A stretch of 11,982 nucleotides of DNA from CAZGMC01 sp964526565 (lineage in GTDB: Bacteria > Pseudomonadota > Alphaproteobacteria > DSM-16000 > Inquilinaceae), in contig CAZGMC010000115.1 of the NCBI GenBank assembly GCA_964526565.1, positions 1-11,982 on the forward strand, written 5' to 3'. Of the stretch, positions 10,095 to 11,982 are shown in pieces. Under the pieces are notes generated by a model, which was not told the DNA's origin, made no database searches, and saw nothing but the letters and a program-made list of their open reading frames with translations. Made by a program: the position numbers and the translations under genes. How positions within the stretch are numbered: the stretch's first letter is position 1; the number at the start of each line of letters is the position of its first letter.

Positions 10095-11078
10095 TCAGCC
10101 CTGCCGTTCGGCCACCGTCTCGTCGGCCACCGTCTCGTCGGCCACCGTAGCGCCGCGCTCGCCCATCGGCCGGTCTTCGCCGACGGTGGTGTCGTGGCGG
10201 GTGTGGCGCTCCAGCTCGGCGTTGAGCTCGGCGCCGAGCAGCAGGACGTAGGCGCTGATGTAGAACCACATCAGCAGAATGATCGCCGCGCCCAGCGAGC
10301 CGTACGTCTCGTTGTAGCTGGCGAAGCTGGACACGTACCAAGAGAACAGCAGTGATGCCGTGATCCACAGCACGGTCGCCGCCGCCGCGCCGGGGCTCAG
10401 CCACTGCCAGCGGGCGCTGCGGCGGCACGGGCCCAGCCGGTACAGCACACCCATGCCGAAGATCACCAGCACCAGCAGGATCGGCCAGCGCGCCACCGAG
10501 ATCAGCCACTGGCCGGCGCTGCCCAGCGGCAGCAGGCCGATGATCGCCGGCAGCGCCACGATCAATGACAGTGTCACGATGATCGCCAGCACCGCCCCGA
10601 TGGTCAGCAGCAGGCCCAGCACGTTGAACCAGATGAAGCCGCGCGTCTCCTGCTCGTCATAGGCGATGTTCAGCGCTGTCATCATGGCCTTGACCCCGGC
10701 GCTGGCGCTCCACAGCGCCAGGGCCATCGCGATGGCCAGCCCATAGGTCAGCCGCGACTGCGCCGCCGAGGCCACGTCGGTCATCTGCCGCTCCAGGATG
10801 GCCAGCGCGTTCTCGGGCACCACGTCGGACATGGCCGCCACCTGGCGCTGCACCGCCTCCGGATCCGCAACCAGGCCATAGAGCGTGACCAGCACGACGA
10901 TCGCCGGAAACACCGCCAGCATGCCGTAGAAGGCGATGCCGGCGGCGACCAGCCCGACATTGTCATGACCGGTCTCGACCTGCACCCGCTTGAGGATCTG
11001 CCACCAGTCCCGCAACGGGATATTGCGCGGCCGGCGGGCTGACCGACCGCCGGCTTCGACCGTGGTCTGTGCCGTCAT
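10095..11078 (-). CDS. YihY/virulence factor BrkB-family inner-membrane protein
   Basis: A 327-residue integral membrane protein. Six hydrophobic segments are visible (about 42-70, 110-130, 152-182, 194-214, 231-252, 260-284). The family hallmark is the last segment with its flanks, NETYGSLGAAIILLMWFYIS (256-275), leading into LLLGAELNAELER. GIAFYGMLAVFPAIV in the first segment is also conserved. The molecular function of the family is not settled; it was once annotated as ribonuclease BN in error. ATG 11078 is chosen because GGAGGAGGA lies just upstream; an in-frame start at 11192 would add 38 residues of atypical Arg/Gly/Pro-rich sequence. The cytoplasmic tail ends in a TVADE repeat. It converges on the CapA-like gene with an 85-nt spacer that holds only a weak CTCAG/CTGAG inverted repeat. 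Confidence 0.92.
   Translation of the reverse strand: MTAQTTVEAGGRSARRPRNIPLRDWWQILKRVQVETGHDNVGLVAAGIAFYGMLAVFPAIVVLVTLYGLVADPEAVQRQVAAMSDVVPENALAILERQMTDVASAAQSRLTYGLAIAMALALWSASAGVKAMMTALNIAYDEQETRGFIWFNVLGLLLTIGAVLAIIVTLSLIVALPAIIGLLPLGSAGQWLISVARWPILLVLVIFGMGVLYRLGPCRRSARWQWLSPGAAAATVLWITASLLFSWYVSSFASYNETYGSLGAAIILLMWFYISAYVLLLGAELNAELERHTRHDTTVGEDRPMGERGATVADETVADETVAERQG
10110..10149 (-). repeat. 15-bp direct repeat in the C-terminus of the BrkB-family gene
   Basis: GGCCACCGTCTCGTC occurs at 10110-10124 and 10125-10139 and is followed by a partial third copy to 10149. On the coding strand it gives TVADE-TVADE-TVAE (residues 311-324). The unit is a multiple of three, so copy change preserves the frame. 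This looks like a recent slippage duplication in a disordered tail. Confidence 0.9.
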
Positions 11079-11136
11079 GGGTCCTCCTCCACCGCGACCG
11101 CACCGGGCCGGGGCCCATGGCTCCTCCGCCAGCCAG

Positions 11137-11165
11137 CTTGTAGCCATTGACGAGGATGGTGGCAA
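11137..11165 (-). promoter_or_regulatory. Candidate promoter of the BrkB-family gene
   Basis: Reading the minus strand, TTGCCA (11165-11160, five of six -35 positions) is followed by a 17-base spacer and TACAAG (11142-11137, four of six -10 positions). Transcription would start near 11130, about 50 nt before ATG 11078. Spacing is optimal and the site lies in the right spacer. Confidence 0.45.
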
Positions 11166-11220
11166 TCGGCGGAAGCACTTCGCGCCGGGCAATCCGGCGC
11201 CACAAGCGGGTGATCAGGTC

Positions 11221-11263
11221 GCGCTGGCCCAGGCAGCCGGCGCCCGGTTGCCTGGGCCAGCGC
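11221..11263. repeat. Near-perfect 43-nt hairpin (20-bp arms, 3-base loop)
   Basis: The arms GCGCTGGCCCAGGCAGCCGG (11221-11240) and CCGGTTGCCTGGGCCAGCGC (11244-11263) are inverted repeats with a single non-matching pair, which in plus-strand RNA is a G-U wobble, and a CGC loop. The outer 15 base pairs are perfect. There is no T run on either side, and a proper groEL terminator lies about 70 nt away, so this is not an ordinary intrinsic terminator. It may be a REP-like palindromic element, a structured RNA or a back-up processing or termination site. Confidence 0.85.
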
Positions 11264-11334
11264 CATGCCAATCGAAGTCGCGTCGATGGGTCCCGGCGGC
11301 GCATGAGGCGCTGCGTCGGCGACGGATCCGATGC

Positions 11335-11364
11335 AAGAAAAAAGGGGCGCCGGCGGCGCCCCTT
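11335..11364 (-). terminator. Intrinsic terminator of groEL
   Basis: In the direction of groEL transcription, AAGGGGCGCC (11364-11355) pairs perfectly with GGCGCCCCTT (11351-11342) around a three-base loop. The U run that follows begins within the stem end (complement of the A run at 11338-11343). It lies about 37 nt after the groEL stop and is the best Rho-independent terminator in the window. Confidence 0.9.
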
Positions 11365-11400
11365 GGAGTAGCTGTGTAGCTGTCTACAGTCCGGCAGGGC

Positions 11401-11982
<582 letters not shown>

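Larger units (their letters stand above)
11079..11400. other. Non-coding spacer between the BrkB-family gene and groEL
   Basis: About 320 bases without a credible gene. Open minus-strand frames here are Arg-rich and lack start signals. The spacer holds the ribosome binding site and candidate promoter of the BrkB-family gene, two hairpins (11182-11200, GCGCCGG/CCGGCGC around GCAAT; and the strong one at 11221-11263), and the groEL terminator at 11335-11364. Confidence 0.7.

Noticed and set aside
10963..11304. Possible small minus-strand gene upstream of the BrkB-family gene
   Set aside because: It overlaps the BrkB-family gene by about 115 bases in another frame, includes the 43-nt hairpin in its coding part and lacks a ribosome binding site.

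Overview
The window looks like chromosomal DNA of a very GC-rich alphaproteobacterium. That reading rests on a GroEL tail ending in GGM repeats and DMDF, strong G/C bias at third codon positions, and long spurious open frames on non-coding strands. A Rhodospirillales-type lineage is a guess. One 100-base run of N (5296-5395) marks an assembly gap inside the largest gene.

Layout. 1-280: leader region with a Thr/Pro-rich frame ending at 67 and a G-run motif on the minus strand. 281-1060 (+): a protein backbone alpha-N-methyltransferase of the borosin family, in the stand-alone ('split') form. Its five active-site residues match the fungal enzyme OphMA in identity and exact spacing, but no substrate peptide is visible in the window. 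1085-2080 (-): RluC/RluD-type pseudouridine synthase, tail to tail with it. 2275-2673 (+): an orphaned C-terminal secretion domain of a type I-secreted protein, apparently a 5'-truncated remnant. 2926-6456 (+): a large repeat-containing type I-secreted adhesin with an AT-rich promoter region and the N gap. 6648-8480 (+): DmdC-like acyl-CoA dehydrogenase. 8585-10009 (+): exported CapA/PgsA-family protein. 10095-11078 (-): YihY/BrkB-family membrane protein. 11079-11400: a non-coding spacer holding a near-perfect 43-nt hairpin and the groEL terminator. 11401-11982 (-): the 3' part of groEL.

The genes do not form one pathway. Two are surface-related (adhesin, CapA), and the adhesin remnant suggests an ancestral tandem pair. 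The most unusual element is the borosin methyltransferase at the left edge, whose precursor and partners, if adjacent, lie to the left of the window. No mobile element, CRISPR array, tRNA or rRNA was seen.
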